Positions 45,310-58,420 of a stretch of DNA of 64,000 bases are shown here, piece by piece (position 1 is the stretch's first letter; the number at the start of each line of letters is the position of its first letter). This DNA is from Gnetum montanum (Eukaryota > Streptophyta > Gnetopsida > Gnetales > Gnetaceae): NCBI GenBank assembly GCA_015680685.1, contig MNCI01004504.1:218801-282800 (forward strand), read 5' to 3'. A model generated the notes under the pieces. That model made no database searches. It saw only the letters and a list, made by a program, of their open reading frames with translations, and was not told where the DNA came from. A program made the position numbers and the translations under genes.

Positions 45310-47440
45310 GCCATGGATCTTGAAAGACGCTAACCCCTGAACAAGGACAAGGAAAAACAAGCAACCATAACCATAGCAACGGTAGCCAATGAGGCTAAGC
45401 CAACCAATGCCAAACCAATAGCCAAGCCACCTAAGGCCCCAACCAACAACAACAAGGTGTTTGGCTCTAGCATTATAGTAAACAACTAACCCTCATCGAT
45501 GGTGGCCATGGCAACAACTACCTCAAGGCCTAACTTCAAGTGCAAGGATCGCTCGAAGTACACATCGTTGCCCATTAAGCAATCAGTGCTCTTGGACCAA
45601 CTACTTCATGCTAGATGTATCTAGTATAAGCAGATGTCTAAGAATGCTCACAAGTGGCACAATCAATATTGCGAGCTCCTCAAGAATCCTTCAGCTGCAC
45701 TACCAAATGAGCCTTCAATCCCTAAGAATTTCATATTGGATTGATTTTTCTAATATCACCAATTGTAGGGCCATGATAAAAATTTTTGCATGGCTTTTCA
45801 GGATGATATACAATGCATGATTGATACGGGTGAGTTGGTCCTTAACACAACCAACTCGATGCACCCCCAAAACCAATCAATGGGGGTTTATAAGGATCCT
45901 CTCAATTTGAGCTATACAGGATACATATGCAATGCTATCAACATTGATGATGATTTAGAACTGGCACATGAATCATTCATGGTTTGTGCATCCTCTGGTG
46001 ACACTGGAGCCTCCTTGTCCTCAACTAGTTTGAAGACCCCTTTTATTATTAGAGCACCACCTTAGGCACCCATAACACCCTTTGTGGTTAGGATCCCATA
46101 GCATGTTGTAGTAGTAACCACCCAATCACCCTTTTTTGTAAGGATGCCACAATGTGGGAACTCCCCATCTATTCAGAGTCCAGTGGTGGAAAATGCATTA
46201 GTCCCTACTTGTCCAAGGTCCCATCTTGTAGCCAACACTAATAGGAAATCAAGATGGCAACCTAGGAGGCCCAATGAATGCCTTGCCGATCAAATGCTTA
46301 GGCATCACTAGGAGCAAAGAGCACTAGGCCCACCGAAGCCAATCCCTTTGTCCTCTATCCCAATGGCCCAACCAACTAAAGGGGCCGCAATAAGTGATCA
46401 ACAATAGAGCACTAAGGCTCCAAAGCAAGCAAGGAAAGAAAAGTCCAAATCTCCTCCATAAGAGATCCATATCTTAGGTCACATGGAGGAGATAAAGGCC
46501 AACTAAAAAGTAGTAGATAGCAGCAAGGGCTTTCTTGATGCATTGGCATAGGGTAAACATGCTCTAAAATAAAAGAACACTACATTGATATTGTATGACC
46601 TTATCATGACCTCCCTTGCCAACTGCAAAGCATTAGTTCACATGTTCACCTCCATTCCTATGATGAAGGACATCCTAGTGGATGAACAATCCATCCATGC
46701 TATGTTGCTTCCTCCTTCACTGCAAGAATTGAGCTTAATGCCCTTGACGTTTGGACCCTAAGAAGGGTTAAGTCATTATCGTGCCAATGTTTATCACAAT
46801 CTACATGGGGCAGTGTAGAATCTGCAAGGTGGACATTGACAATGAGGGAACAACTAATGTCATCCCATACATAGTTTTTGACAAACTTGGTCTTGCTGAT
46901 CAACTCAAACCTACAAAGATAATGTGCTAGAAATATTTCAACAGGTCACATGTTATCATAAGGGAAATGGTCATGATAGCCTTTGTTGTAGGGGAGAAAT
47001 TCCCCACCACCACTGAATTCATTGTGTGATTGAGGAGATGTTGGGTTTCAACCTTATCTTGGGTAGGCCTTGGTTAGCCTAGCTACAGGTTGTCTCCTCT
47101 CCTATCCACCAAGAAATCCACCTTCCATATGAAGGTGGGAAGGTCATCATCTATGGTGACAATGCAACCCCTTTAACCATTAGCAATATTAACACCAAAT
47201 AAGAGTGAGAGGTGAAGTTCCTTGATGACACACCTCCCACAGAGGATGAAGGTGAAACAACATGTGAGGTAGACCAACCTAAGGAACCAACGAGAGCCCC
47301 TAACCTCCTGGAAAAAGATTTTTTGGTAGAATTGCCCTTCAACATAGTTGATGAAGGTCAAGGCAACTACCGTATAGTACCATCCAAGCCCTATGCACAC
47401 CCTAACCCACATAGGATTAGGAAACAACTACGCGACTAAG
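45310..47440 (+). pseudogene. Gag C-terminus and protease relic of the Tat-like element
   Basis: Resumes the gypsy reading after the virus copy. It begins with an Ala/Lys/Pro/Thr-rich stretch (NEAKPTNAKPIAKPPKAPTN), then several broken frames. At about 46,560-47,160 it has a protease-like segment ending NLILGRPWL (LGxPWL is typical of gypsy proteases). An acidic tail follows to 47,440 (FLDDTPPTEDEGETT, LVELPFNIVDEGQGNYRIV). It is heavily mutated; the D-S/T-G active site is not recognisable. Confidence 0.55.
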
Positions 47441-47689
47441 GCATCCCCTTAGTCCAAAATGTGCTAGGTGCATGCCTAACCCCACTTCTACATATTTTTC
47501 TTATTTGCATTTTGTTTGTGTTTTATGTTAGCTTCATTGTTTGTATTTTACATTTTTTTTCTTGTATTGTACATGTATTTTTTTTGTTTGTGCATTTTTG
47601 CTAAGTTTACGTTTTTTCCTGTTTCCTTTTCAGCACTTAGTTTATGCATGAAAAACATCAAAATACATAAAAATCATAAAACTTAAAAA

Positions 47690-47945
47690 TTGCAAAAATC
47701 ACCATGGCCCACCATGGCCTTAAACTGGCATCACATGGCCTAAAAAGGCCTTAAACTATCATACAATCCACCATGGCCATAAACTGGCATTGCATAACCT
47801 ACCAGGACCTAAAACTAGTAACCTTTTTCCTTTGTTGTAGAGCCCAAAATGACCTTAAACTATCATTGGGGCTTGAAATGGCCTAAAACTATCAACATGC
47901 TATCTACATACGTGGCTCAAAATGGCCTAAAACTAGCAACCTTTA
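47690..47945. repeat. Degenerate GGCCTTAAACTGGCAT repeats, block 1
   Basis: The unit CCATGGCCTTAAACTGGCAT and variants (CCTAAAACTAGCAACC, CCTTAAACTATCAT) recurs about eight times at roughly 25-35 bases. Related blocks occur at 53,505-53,600 and 54,885-55,280. Confidence 0.7.
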
Positions 47946-48129
47946 TATCCTAGTCACATCAATTCATTGCATTATTAGCACATAATAAATGAATGTAAAA
48001 GTCCACATCTCATACATTCTATATGATAAAATTCATTTCATCTCATAAAAAATAATAGCACATATCATGGTCATCTGTGCCATGTGGAAATAATACACAA
48101 AAATGAAAAAATTCCGAACAAAAAGCCTA

Positions 48130-51100
48130 CATCAGGATGTGCTTAGCCAGTTGTGCTAGGTGGGTGTGGAGATTCCTCTTTATCCGCTATGCCGCTAGGG
48201 CCTACAGCATTACCTAGTGCCTATTAACAATGGAACAAAACATGCAAACCTATAAGCAAGTGTACAATATACAAACTAACATAAAAAGCATAAAATCACT
48301 TTAAAAACTAACTTGAGATGGTTCCACATTGATCATGTCTAGAGTCAAGCTATCAATGCCCTCCTCCAAATGTTGGAGGATCTCAACCTTAGATAGCCAC
48401 ATCTAGTCCTCTTGGCCAAAGTCAACTCCCACAAAGGTCTTGCCTTTATCCATAGAGGTCTATGTAGGTGGCTGTATAGAAAATGTTGTAGCTAAAGCCT
48501 CAACAAACATCTCAAGGCAACAACAGTCGACAGACTCTTCTTTGAGGTGTTAAAGATATGCATCTCACTTGTGCTTATAGTGGTGTTTGTGGTTCTTTTG
48601 CGTATGCCCCCACTTGCACACCTTAGCATTGAAATTCTTACAATATTGATTTTTTTGGGAATGCAAATCCATTTTCAAACATTGCTCGATGATCTCCTAG
48701 GTGGCCTTGTTCTTGCCTTGAATCGTTGACTAGTACCTAGCATAATCAATCTCTATAGTACGTCAAGTACTATCTCCCTATGATCAAGCCATCAAGAAGT
48801 CATATCAGGATTGGAGATCCCCAATCTTCATGCCTTGGCTCATCACTCTCTCTTAAAGTTCATGCATGTATTTCCACAAGTTCTTATTTAAGTGCTTGTA
48901 GATCCATAATGCTTTCATGTAGGAAATCATGGACTTGTTGTCTACCTCATACATACAGTGAGGCACCTGGTCCACTTCAGAAGGGTACTTAGGGATGACA
49001 TCTACTTTATCCACCTAGTTCAAATCTTAGTAGAGCTTAGAACCTATTGGCATGCAACAAGAAAATCAACATTAGACATAGACTAAGCATTTAAATTGGT
49101 AGAGGAACAAAAGTAAAGCAACAACATGCATACCAAGCTTGAGATTTGTGTATTGTATGCAGTCAACCATATCCTCAATGATGTCTTCCATGAAGGCAAA
49201 CTTGTCTAGTGTTTCCATCCATGGCTTCATGTAGTTGTTGGATGCGAACAATGGACCACTAATAGGTACATCTAAGGCTATGGCACAACAAATCACTAGG
49301 CAACAACTAAATAGCCAAAAATGAAAGAGCAAAAGAGCAACAATAGATGGCAATATAAAGCACTTACCTATCAAGCCCTCAAGTGTGAGAGCATGGGGAT
49401 CTCCTAGCTACACACCATCAAAGAGGCTAGTAAAATCACCTTCATCAAGATGGAACAACCCCTTCACCTCAAATTTTTGGAAGATCTCTACAGCCTCATG
49501 CAACTCCTCCTTTTGTGCCTCTTCCTCCTCAGCTTGAATAGGGACCATCTTTGCTACTATTTCCACTACTGCTTTGACAACTCTCTCACCTAATTTACAA
49601 ATATAACATTTTAGCATTAGCATAATATAGCCAAAAACATTAAAAAATATATTAAAAATGCCTCTATACATGTACTAACCTACAACATCCGTGTGCAAGC
49701 TTGGGATCTTAAGGAAGATCTTCTTGACATTTGCCTATCCAACCATAAGAGCAGCTTCTTCTATTAGGCAGGGCCTCTTGATTTTTACCTTGAATGGCCC
49801 CACTATTTTTACAATATAGTGGTTAGCCTTGTTCACATCCCTAATAACAATTGGAGGACACTTTCCTATGCTATCACAGGAAGATTTTAACACCCTAGGT
49901 AACCTTTGGTTTTCATTGAGTATGACTTATCAATCCCCTCTGGGGATCCTATGAGTGAGTGGTTGCGAACATGTACTTTATCCAAAACTTAGATAGCTAC
50001 TCACAGTCCTACACTACCTATCGCTTACTATCTTGAACCACCAGAAGCTTTGTGAACCTTCATAGATATGTTGCGAAGAATGTGAAGTGTACATGAAACT
50101 TCACCTAGAGGTTGTAGCATAGCCTGGTGATTTCCATGTGTAGCTTGGTGGCAATGTAGGAGGCTTAATTTAATCTTGTGCCCTCCTATAGCACTTCCTT
50201 CATCACCATGCCTACTCAATTCTAAGGATTTTCCCTTGGGAGAGAAACTTCAAAAAGGCATGAGCACAAAGAGAGGGTAGAGATCCTATACCTCCTACAC
50301 ATGCACTTAAACGATGCATTTGTGAGATTGTGTGGCTCCCAACCACTCCTCAATCTCTCCTTGATAGTCCACCTCTTAGTTGGCCTTATCAATGACTAAT
50401 GGGCCATCAATGGGAAGGCCAAAGAGGTTAGTAAAGAAGGCTTTGTTTAGGTCCAGGACCACCCTCACTTCTTGCACATAGGTAATGAAGTGGTAGACGT
50501 CGCTGCTAAAGGGGTCTATGATGGTGACCATTTTGGCCACCGAAATGCTTAGGCTAAGGGCCAAGAAAAGGTTCATCAGCCCAACCCTTATGAGCCAACT
50601 GGTCAATACCTCTAAGGCTTGATGGCACAACCAATGTTGTGCATCCTCCACATCATCATATTTCATGATGAGGATGGCCTTAGTGTAGCCTATGGTAACC
50701 ACCATCACCTGTCCTGAAGCAACTATAGCTACAACATAGGCAAAACAATATTAAAATCATGCAAAGCCAAATCAATAAGCATATGTGAGAAAGTCAAAAA
50801 AATAGATGCTTATGTAGAATAAAGGATGTGTGGGATGAAGGTGGTGGTGATGCAAGAATCTCCTTGAGGTTGAGCTCACCACTAGCCCATCCCTCATCAA
50901 GCCAATCATAGGTCTTGCATTGCTCGAACACATTTGAGTACCACTTAGAGTCATCTTTTAGATCATCTCCCAATTATTCAAAAATAGCCTTTTGAACATT
51001 TGGACTAGAGGAGAACACCTCTAGGGTGATGTGAGTCAAGGAGAAAGCCTCTTCCTCATTATGGAGATTCTCATTATCAACCCTGGATTTGGCATTAAGC

Positions 51101-51700
51101 ATGAGTAGTTGGCAAACTTAGCATGAGCCAATAGTAAGAAACACAACACAAAATCATAAGAGCACTTACCCTCCTACATAGTATATAGATCCAAATGGGT
51201 TTTGGAACATCATATGCACAAGCAGAACAACAAAGAGGGTGTTGCTCTTTTTGTAGCAAGCAAATTCTAGCATCTACCAAATCTTGGATAAGGGACGAGT
51301 GCCCTCGGGGTCTTAGCCTGAACCACCAACTTTGTCATCACTGTTAGTGGGCTCATTGAACATAAACCTTAATATGTCTTAGTTGGCCTCGATTAGCAAT
51401 ATCTTGATAATGACACTTATAGCCTCTGCTACTAAGTGTGACCACATCATCACACTAATGTGCTAGAGCACGAATGCCAGGAACTTGGGTGCCCTTGGCT
51501 GAAACCACATTGCTTGATAACCCACCCACATATCTAGTGTAGGCGTGTTGGGCACAATCTCTCTCATGCAACAAAGAATGCCAACAAGCTCCACAATGAC
51601 TAGGATAGGTTTTAACAACACCTTGCAATCACAAAGGTAATCAACATGGCATTGGTATATACTAAATGCAAATTTTGACAAAGATTCATTAAATTAAACT
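48130..51700 (-). pseudogene. Minus-strand degenerate coding region of unknown family
   Basis: Several minus-strand frames show protein-like text: 50,954-50,772 and upstream (FEQCKTYDWLDEGWASGELN), 50,708-50,376 with LSISVAKMVTIIDPFSSDVY, VVLDLNKAFFTNLFGLPIDG, and 49,671-49,408 with an acidic helix (AEEEEAQKEELHEAVEIFQK). Plant Tat-lineage elements often carry an extra ORF, in some families on the opposite strand, and the NKAFFTNLFGLPIDGP stretch faintly recalls the 'putative plant transposon protein' domain. That identification is a guess. There are many stops, so it is not functional. Confidence 0.35.
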
Positions 51701-53504
51701 TAGCAAAAATTAACATGACATAGCATAAGTTAGCAAAAATATCCTAGGGTCCACTGGGGCCCTATAGGTATAGGACATCAAAAAATACATTTGATGCACT
51801 TGATACTCACTAGGGTATAACACATTTCACATAGCATTAGTATTTTATTTCACATACTTGCATGTTTTGCATTATAGGTTGCATATTTTGGCAATTTTGC
51901 ATTAGCATTTTACATTTCATAAATTAGCATTTTTGCACAAAATTTTCAAAAATTTTCTAACTCCGAGTAGTGCAACCCAAAAATCATAAAAAATTCTAAT
52001 TCTAGACTATCTCTGGAAGAGGAGTCCAAAAAACATGAAAAATTTTCTAACTTTGGCTAACACCAACTATGCTCTGGAGATTGTAGAACGTGGTCCTAGA
52101 CTAAAAAAAATTCTAATTGCTGACTACACTCCCCACGAAGTGTAGCCCCAAAATTTTCAAAAAATAAATCTAACTTGTCACTCTGACTGCACCTTGCACG
52201 TTGAGCACTAGCGACAACTATGGCCCTCACAGCCACACTGACAATGTTGCTATGTGCCACATCACTTGCCCTACCATGCCATGATACTTCAATTTAAAAA
52301 AAACAAAAAAAAATAGAACATGCACCCTTGATGCTGCCCCTCCCATAGCCATTGTGGTTGCACGTCCTCATCGTAGGGCCCTGTAGTTGCCCTCAGCCCC
52401 ATGGTGAATGCCAAAAATAAATTTTATTTTTTTAAAAAAAGAAAATGGTAGTCCCCCACTATGCCCTTGCCTTGAGGTGATCACCCATAGCCATCATCAG
52501 TGTCACCATTCCTACCCTACCCATAGTAGTAAAAAAAATCGAAAGCAAGAAAAATCCAGAGTTCAAACCCTCTATCACGCATCCTACCTTATAGGCGACA
52601 ATCCTATTTCCACTACCAAATCCTCATCCTTGCCTTGTGTAGGGAGGAAAATCATAGAAACTTTCCATACCCCTACCCTGCAAGTGGCAACACTAATAGG
52701 CGATAGCCCCAAGGCTACTACCAAAACCCTAATCTCCCATCTCGCATGCCATAAAGCAAAAAAAATTACAATAAATCCTTCAGGCCTATAGCCATACCGG
52801 CCACTACAGCAACCATGGCCACTGCAAAACCTTGCAAGCCCTTATCCCCCATGCTCTACCCTCTAACCCCCATGTGTTCAACTAGAAACCCTCACACCAC
52901 ACACACACACCCTCTCTCCCTAGCCACGATGATCACAACGGCCATGGCGATGGTAGCCCTTGCCACTATAGGGTGCCACCAGCATCCCCTCATAAATCAT
53001 CCAAGTGCAAGAGAAAGGCAAGGAAAAAATGCAAAGCATAGACAAAAAGCAACAAAATGGTAGACCATAGTTAAGGTACTTGGCTAATGGTGGTGCCCTC
53101 CACTCCTCCACACATGCTCGTAGTAGGCGTCCTAGTGCTCATTGTCCCTCATACACATTGGTTAGCCCAAGGTACTAGTGTCCACTTCAGCATGACATTC
53201 TAGCAACTACACTCTTCCAACTATGCTACGCTTTGGAAATTTTATGTTTTCAACTTTGACAATGACAAATTTACCTAAGGTGAAAATGCACTTTTATACC
53301 ATGGGGACCACTTAATTTTTTCACCTACCCTTGGACTACGCTCAATGGTGTAGAGCATAGTTGGGTGGGAGCGTAGTCACCAGACTTAGAAAATTTTTTG
53401 ATTTTTCTGGCCCCTAGACTTAGAAAAATTTTACACCCAAACCAACTTTACTTTTCCAGTGCATCAAGCATTGCTCAAATGACATATCTAGTACACATCA
53501 CAAT
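51701..53504. other. No gene recognised
   Basis: Partly C-rich, Pro/Thr/His-coding sequence on the plus strand (about 52,200-53,060) looks like low-complexity leader or untranslated sequence of a gypsy element. No domain was recognised. A decayed GGACTACGCTC...GTAGTC motif is at about 53,330-53,380. Confidence 0.4.
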
Positions 53505-53600
53505 TTTCTAAGACCTTAAATTAGCACCCCCATAGTTTGCTAAGACCTTAAACTAGCACTCATGGCCTGCTAAGGCCTAAAATGGGTCCACACATTCCTT
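53505..53600. repeat. Degenerate CCTTAAACTAGCAC repeats, block 2
   Basis: Four variants of CTAAGACCTTAAACTAGCAC in about 95 bases. It is the same motif family as the blocks at 47.7 and 54.9 kb and stands just before the RT relic. Confidence 0.6.
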
Positions 53601-53718
53601 GCTTTTTTAAAATCACATCTATTTACTTAGGAAAAATTGTACTACATTGCTTTCGTTAAGACAGGTGCAGCTTGACATTTTTTTGGTTACTTTGTAGGAT
53701 TTTGGCAGGATCTTCAAC

Positions 53719-54855
53719 ATGGCTATGTTTGAGCATCTTCACTCACCTCTAGTCCTCACTGGGTCACATACTGATCTTACGCGATGCATTAATCCACAAT
53801 GCCTAAACCTTAAGCCTATAGCCTATGATGAATACATAACATCTATAGAAGCACCACTAGACTAGCCAGACCATCTAGTTAGGGCTTTAGATTTAAAGGC
53901 AAGGGATGTCACTGAGGATTCCCTCATTGAAATCCCTATAGCAACACTTAGTGGCAAGGCGAAAACATTGAAACTTAGTTCTTTGTTAGATCCTCAACAT
54001 GCCTTGAACATCACAAAAGTACTTAACGAAAACATCAAGGCATTCACATGGTCTTACAAAGACATGCTAGGCCTAGATCCTCACGTAGTACAACATAACA
54101 TAATCCTCAATCCCATCATAAAACTAGTTAAGAAAAAAGCTCACAAGGTTAGGCTTGAGGTGGCATTAGTAGTCCATGATGAAATCACCAAGCTCTACAA
54201 AGCTAGTTTCATTCGGGCCATCGACTATGCAAACTGGGTCTCCAACATCATGGTTGTACCCAAGAAAAATAGAAGTATATTCAACTACATAGAATTTTGG
54301 GACTTGAATAAAGCAACCATTAAAGATGAATTTTCGTTGCCTAGCATTGATTAATTGGTTGATACTACTGCTGGTTATGCCTTGTTGTCCTTCATGGATA
54401 GGTTCTTAGGATACATGAAGAATTGCAATAGGTAAGATGCCCTACAGTTTGGTTTATGGATCTAAAGCCATATTGCCTTTTGAATTGTAGGTCCCATCAC
54501 TCCATGTAATCCTCTCAAGCCTCATCAAGAAGGCTCAAAATAATGAGTTGAGAACCATGGACCTTGACTCAATAGAGGAGGAGTGCATGCTAACACTTGA
54601 TCACATCGAATGACACCAAAAAATGGAACGACAAAAGCATCATCACAATTGACATCAATGCTAGACCAAGAAAGGGGACTTAGTCCTCAAGGTCATTCAT
54701 GAACTTGCAAACAAATTCTTAGCCAACTAGGAAGGGCCTTTCTTGGTATTCAAGGCCTATGAGAATGGAGAATTCAAGCTTTTTGAACACAATAGTAATG
54801 AATTTTCCAATTCAATGAACCACTCGTTCTTGAAGGCTTACTATGCCTAGAACAC
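53719..54855 (+). pseudogene. Tat-lineage-like gypsy RT start fused to integrase C-terminus
   Basis: Starts near MAMFEHLHSP. The RT approach region is clear: FTWSYKDMLGLDPHVVQHNI, ASFIRAIDYANWVSNIMVVP, KKNRSIFNYIEFWDLNKATI, DEFSLPSID, then GYALLSFMDRFLGY. At about 54,415-54,430 it switches to the integrase C-terminal end (GKMPYSLVYGSKAILPFEL, then KGDLVLKVIHE, NWEGPF-like EGPFLVFKAYENGEF). The catalytic RT core, RNase H and integrase core are deleted. FAWSYxDMPGLDP and the MPYSLVYG block are characteristic of the Tat lineage. Confidence 0.75.
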
Positions 54856-54884
54856 AACATCTCATTAATTACAAAGTAAGATAA

Positions 54885-55280
54885 GAAAAAGTCTACTATG
54901 GCTATAAACCAACATAGCAAAAGTTTATTACAACTATAAACTAGCAAAGCATTCATCTGCTATGATGTTAAATTGGAAACCCAACCTATAGTTCACTATG
55001 ACTATAAATTGGCACAACATAGTCTGCCATGACTATAAACTAGCATAGACTATCCACTATGATCTAAACTAGCGTCACTCATCCTTGGATCATGATGTTA
55101 AATTGGCATAACATCCACCATATTCTATGATGTTAAACTAGCATACATTAGTCTATTGAGACTATAAACTAGCACATCACGATCTAACAAGAACTTAAAC
55201 TAGGTTCATGGTTTGTTAGGATCCTAAACTAGCAAAGCATATGGTCTACCAAGACCTTAAACTAGGTTTTCAGTTCAACA
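54885..55280. repeat. Degenerate CTATGACTATAAACTAGCA repeats, block 3
   Basis: Ten or more variants of TCTRCTATGACTATAAACTAGCAYA, including TAAATTGGCA and CTTAAACTAGGTT forms, directly after the integrase end. Position after pol matches the repeat-bearing 3' untranslated region of Tat-type elements. Confidence 0.75.
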
Positions 55281-56765
55281 CACATAGTTTTGCTAACAAG
55301 TAAGCAACAATAGTTCCAACTCTACACCATCTACCCACATCTTGTGGGTGGGGTGGGAACATTGCAGTTCCAAAATGGATTTCCTATCAGAGGCCTTTGG
55401 AACATTTGCAGCGTTACCACCCCTTGGCATTTTTCTGATTTTCCAGAGTTACCCTTGGGCATTTTGATGATCATCTAGAGCTCTTTCCATGATCTTTTGG
55501 AGCTCCTACCATGGTTTCCAGCACTACCAACTCTAGGCCATACCAGTAGCATTACCAAACTTGGGAATTTTTCTAGCACTCTACGCCTTCATCATCAGCA
55601 CAACCATTTGGAGCAGTTGCAACGTCATTGCCTTGGTGCCTTCACTGGCTCTTCAAGCTCTTACAACTGGTCCCCCTGTTGCAGCACTTGTAGCACCCTC
55701 ACATATAGTAGTTTACTCTCATCTCATTTTGTGTGGTTGATTTCTTATTTTCTCTGAGTTGTATTTACAAGATGAAGCCCTGAATGTGGTCATGTAAAGA
55801 CGCATCTCATTACAGTGACAAGTTACCACATTGCTCTAATGTGCCTGATTAGACTAGCTAAGCCACTCAAGAGTGCACATCCTTATTACCCTGCTATTAC
55901 TTACTTGCATTTACCTCACTTGCCTTGCATTTTCCATCTTCCCTTGCATTACCAAGCTTGCTAACCATTCCAATTTACATGGCACCTTCTAAGTCAGCAA
56001 CAAAACCCATAGCAGACATAACACAACTCATTCCATGGGAAGTCTCTATGGGCTGGTCAAAGCCCAAGCAGATGTAATGCAATTCATCTCGAGGAGGAAA
56101 CACCTATCCTATAGATGCAACATGGTTGCACTAAAGTAAAGCCCATTAGGTGGCACAAAGTTCCCCTAATGGAAAGCATCCTACAACTAGCATTTTGCAA
56201 TGTGCAGAACCCAGAGTAGGTTCACTTAGTAGACATGAAAGTAAAAAATGCAAAAAAAAGGAATGGGGTAAAAAATGTCCCTAGGAAAAAATTAGCAGAG
56301 TTGCAATTTTGCAACCAATCCAACCCTAAATCTCCATTGACCTTTGCATAAGCACTTTGATGAGTAGTTACAATTTCAAGGGTAAGCCATTCTATTGCCA
56401 TGAACACTGATTCCCTCACAAGCATTCTGACGAGGGGTCATTGTTTTGGCGACAAGCCACCTTGGTGTTGTGATCACCATCAGCCATGCTTATCCCACAT
56501 CTTGCAGTATCACACTGTTTGCATTCCATTCCCCTATTATCCCCTAGAACATTCCCTACACCCTTTACTTCTATCATACCATTACCCTCAAGCACTCTTG
56601 AACATGGTAAAGCAACATTCGGTTGGGTACTAATGGGTGATGTTAGTGCCAAGTTTGCTATGGTGTTTTGCATTCTTTGTCGACGTCTCTTGGGCCACTC
56701 CTCCAGAAATCAACAAAGAGGGGCCAATGAAACACCATTAAATTTGGGCTTCTGAGTCTTAACTA
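55281..56765. other. No gene recognised
   Basis: Less A+T-rich than the surroundings, with short frames on both strands and no domain. It probably belongs to the 3' untranslated part of the Tat-like element. Confidence 0.4.
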
Positions 56766-57400
56766 CAAATTTTTCTAAGTGTCAAATCTTGGCAAATTTT
56801 GTCTAAGTGTTAAGACTACACTTCCCGCTACTAGGACTACACTCCAGAGTGTAGTCAGCATAGTTGACACAAATAGTTTAGATTTGCAAAATCTTTCTAA
56901 GTGTTGAAAATAGTTGCAAAATTTTCTAAGGGTTGGATTATGCTCTAAAGTGTAGTCAACGTAGTCAGCACACCAGTGGCCAATTTTGCAAATTTGTCTA
57001 AGTGCCAAGCCAAAAGTTGTCAAGCTTGGTGAGGATGGAAGAAATAGTTCAGCAAATCTTCCAACTACTGGACTATGCTCCAAAGTGTAGTCAACATAAT
57101 CTATGCAGTCTGCACACTAATGGCTAATTTTGCAAATTTTCCTAACCATCAAGCTAGGAGCCATCAAGCTTACTTAGCATGGAAAAAATAGTTTGGAAAA
57201 ATTTCTACTAGGAGTTGTCAAGCATGCTTGGGATGGAAGAAACAGTTTGGCAAAATTTCTAACTACTAGACTATGCTTCCCATTGCTTGGACTATGTTAT
57301 AGAGTGTAGTCAATGTAGTCTACATGAGAACATTAGTTTTGCAAAAAAAAAAAATTCTAATTGTTGGATTACGCTCTAGAGCGTAGTTAGTGTAGTCATG
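56766..57400. repeat. Palindrome-containing degenerate tandem repeats
   Basis: A 22-base dyad with arms GACTACRCTC and GAGYGTAGTC recurs at 56,835-56,856 (perfect arms, centre CA), 56,936-56,957, 57,071-57,092, 57,290-57,311 and 57,367-57,388. Between dyads there are shared pieces TTTTGCAAATTTTYCTAA, GTCAAGCTTG and GGATGGAAGAAATAGTTTGGCA. Spacing is about 80-220 bases. Confidence 0.8.
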
Positions 57401-58420
57401 CAGAACTTCCTCCAGAAGGCTCCAGAGCTCAACATTGGTCTTCATCTTAGCTCCAACATTCCTTTCACAAATAATATCATCAATTTGCATTTCTTTTGCA
57501 GCCCCCATTTGCTCCCAAATTGTACCTATGCTTGACACCACTTGAGAGAGTGGACAACATAGTCCCTAAGTGTAGTTTCTAGAAATACACTATTGTGCAT
57601 TATTTTTAGGTACACAATGGTCCATTTAACACTTTCACATGTAGTCTTGGCAACATAGTCATAGTCTAGCAATCTCACAAGGTCCATTGGAGCACATCAA
57701 TGTAACACCATTTGCTTCAGTGGAAGCGTATTTGGGGCTAGCATAGTCACAAGCATCCCTCTACCACGTGGTGCTTGATCAATGGTTTACACTAACCATA
57801 GGCCTATAAATACCCCAGTGCTTCATGCTTTAAGTGTTCCCAACTCTTACATTCAATTGGCATTTTTACATTTGACATCCAAGCGTAGTTGGAATTTTTG
57901 CAAACTTTGGGATACCACAGCATTGTAGTACCTTGCCTAGCACATTGCAACCCACCATATCTTGTAGGACATCATGACAGCTAACCTGGTAAGCCTAAAC
58001 GTCATGGTGGATGTTAGTCTTCACAGCCCAAACACCCTGATATTGTGACTACGCTACCTGCTATGCTTATTTGTACACTACATATCTCCTTACCTTCTCT
58101 TTGCAGTTAACTATACTCCCCCCCCCCCTTTGGGGTGGTGCCTCTTTCTCTCTTGCTTACATCTTGCACATTTTTAGCATTTTCTCTTGCATTTTATCAT
58201 TTTACTCATATTTTTCACTATTTTTGCACATATTCAAAAATTTTCACCCTTGTTTTACACCAAAAACCTTGACTACGCTCACCCTTGTAGACACTGTGGA
58301 TGTTGCAAACATCATGAAAACCCTTTGCATTCGTTTTGGTGTAATAACCCATAAGTCCCAATTCAATTGTCAAGACCATTATGGACATCCCACATCCATT
58401 TCCAATAGGCCCTCATGTGA
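57401..58420. other. No gene recognised; includes a 12-C run
   Basis: Sequence leading to the right LTR-end repeat. It includes a pure C run at about 58,117-58,128 and pyrimidine-rich stretches (58,128-58,260). No coding domain or clear LTR start was found. Confidence 0.4.

Noticed and set aside
52408-53063. Pro/Thr/His-rich plus-strand frames
   Set aside because: They follow from C-rich base composition. No start context, domain or conserved neighbour.
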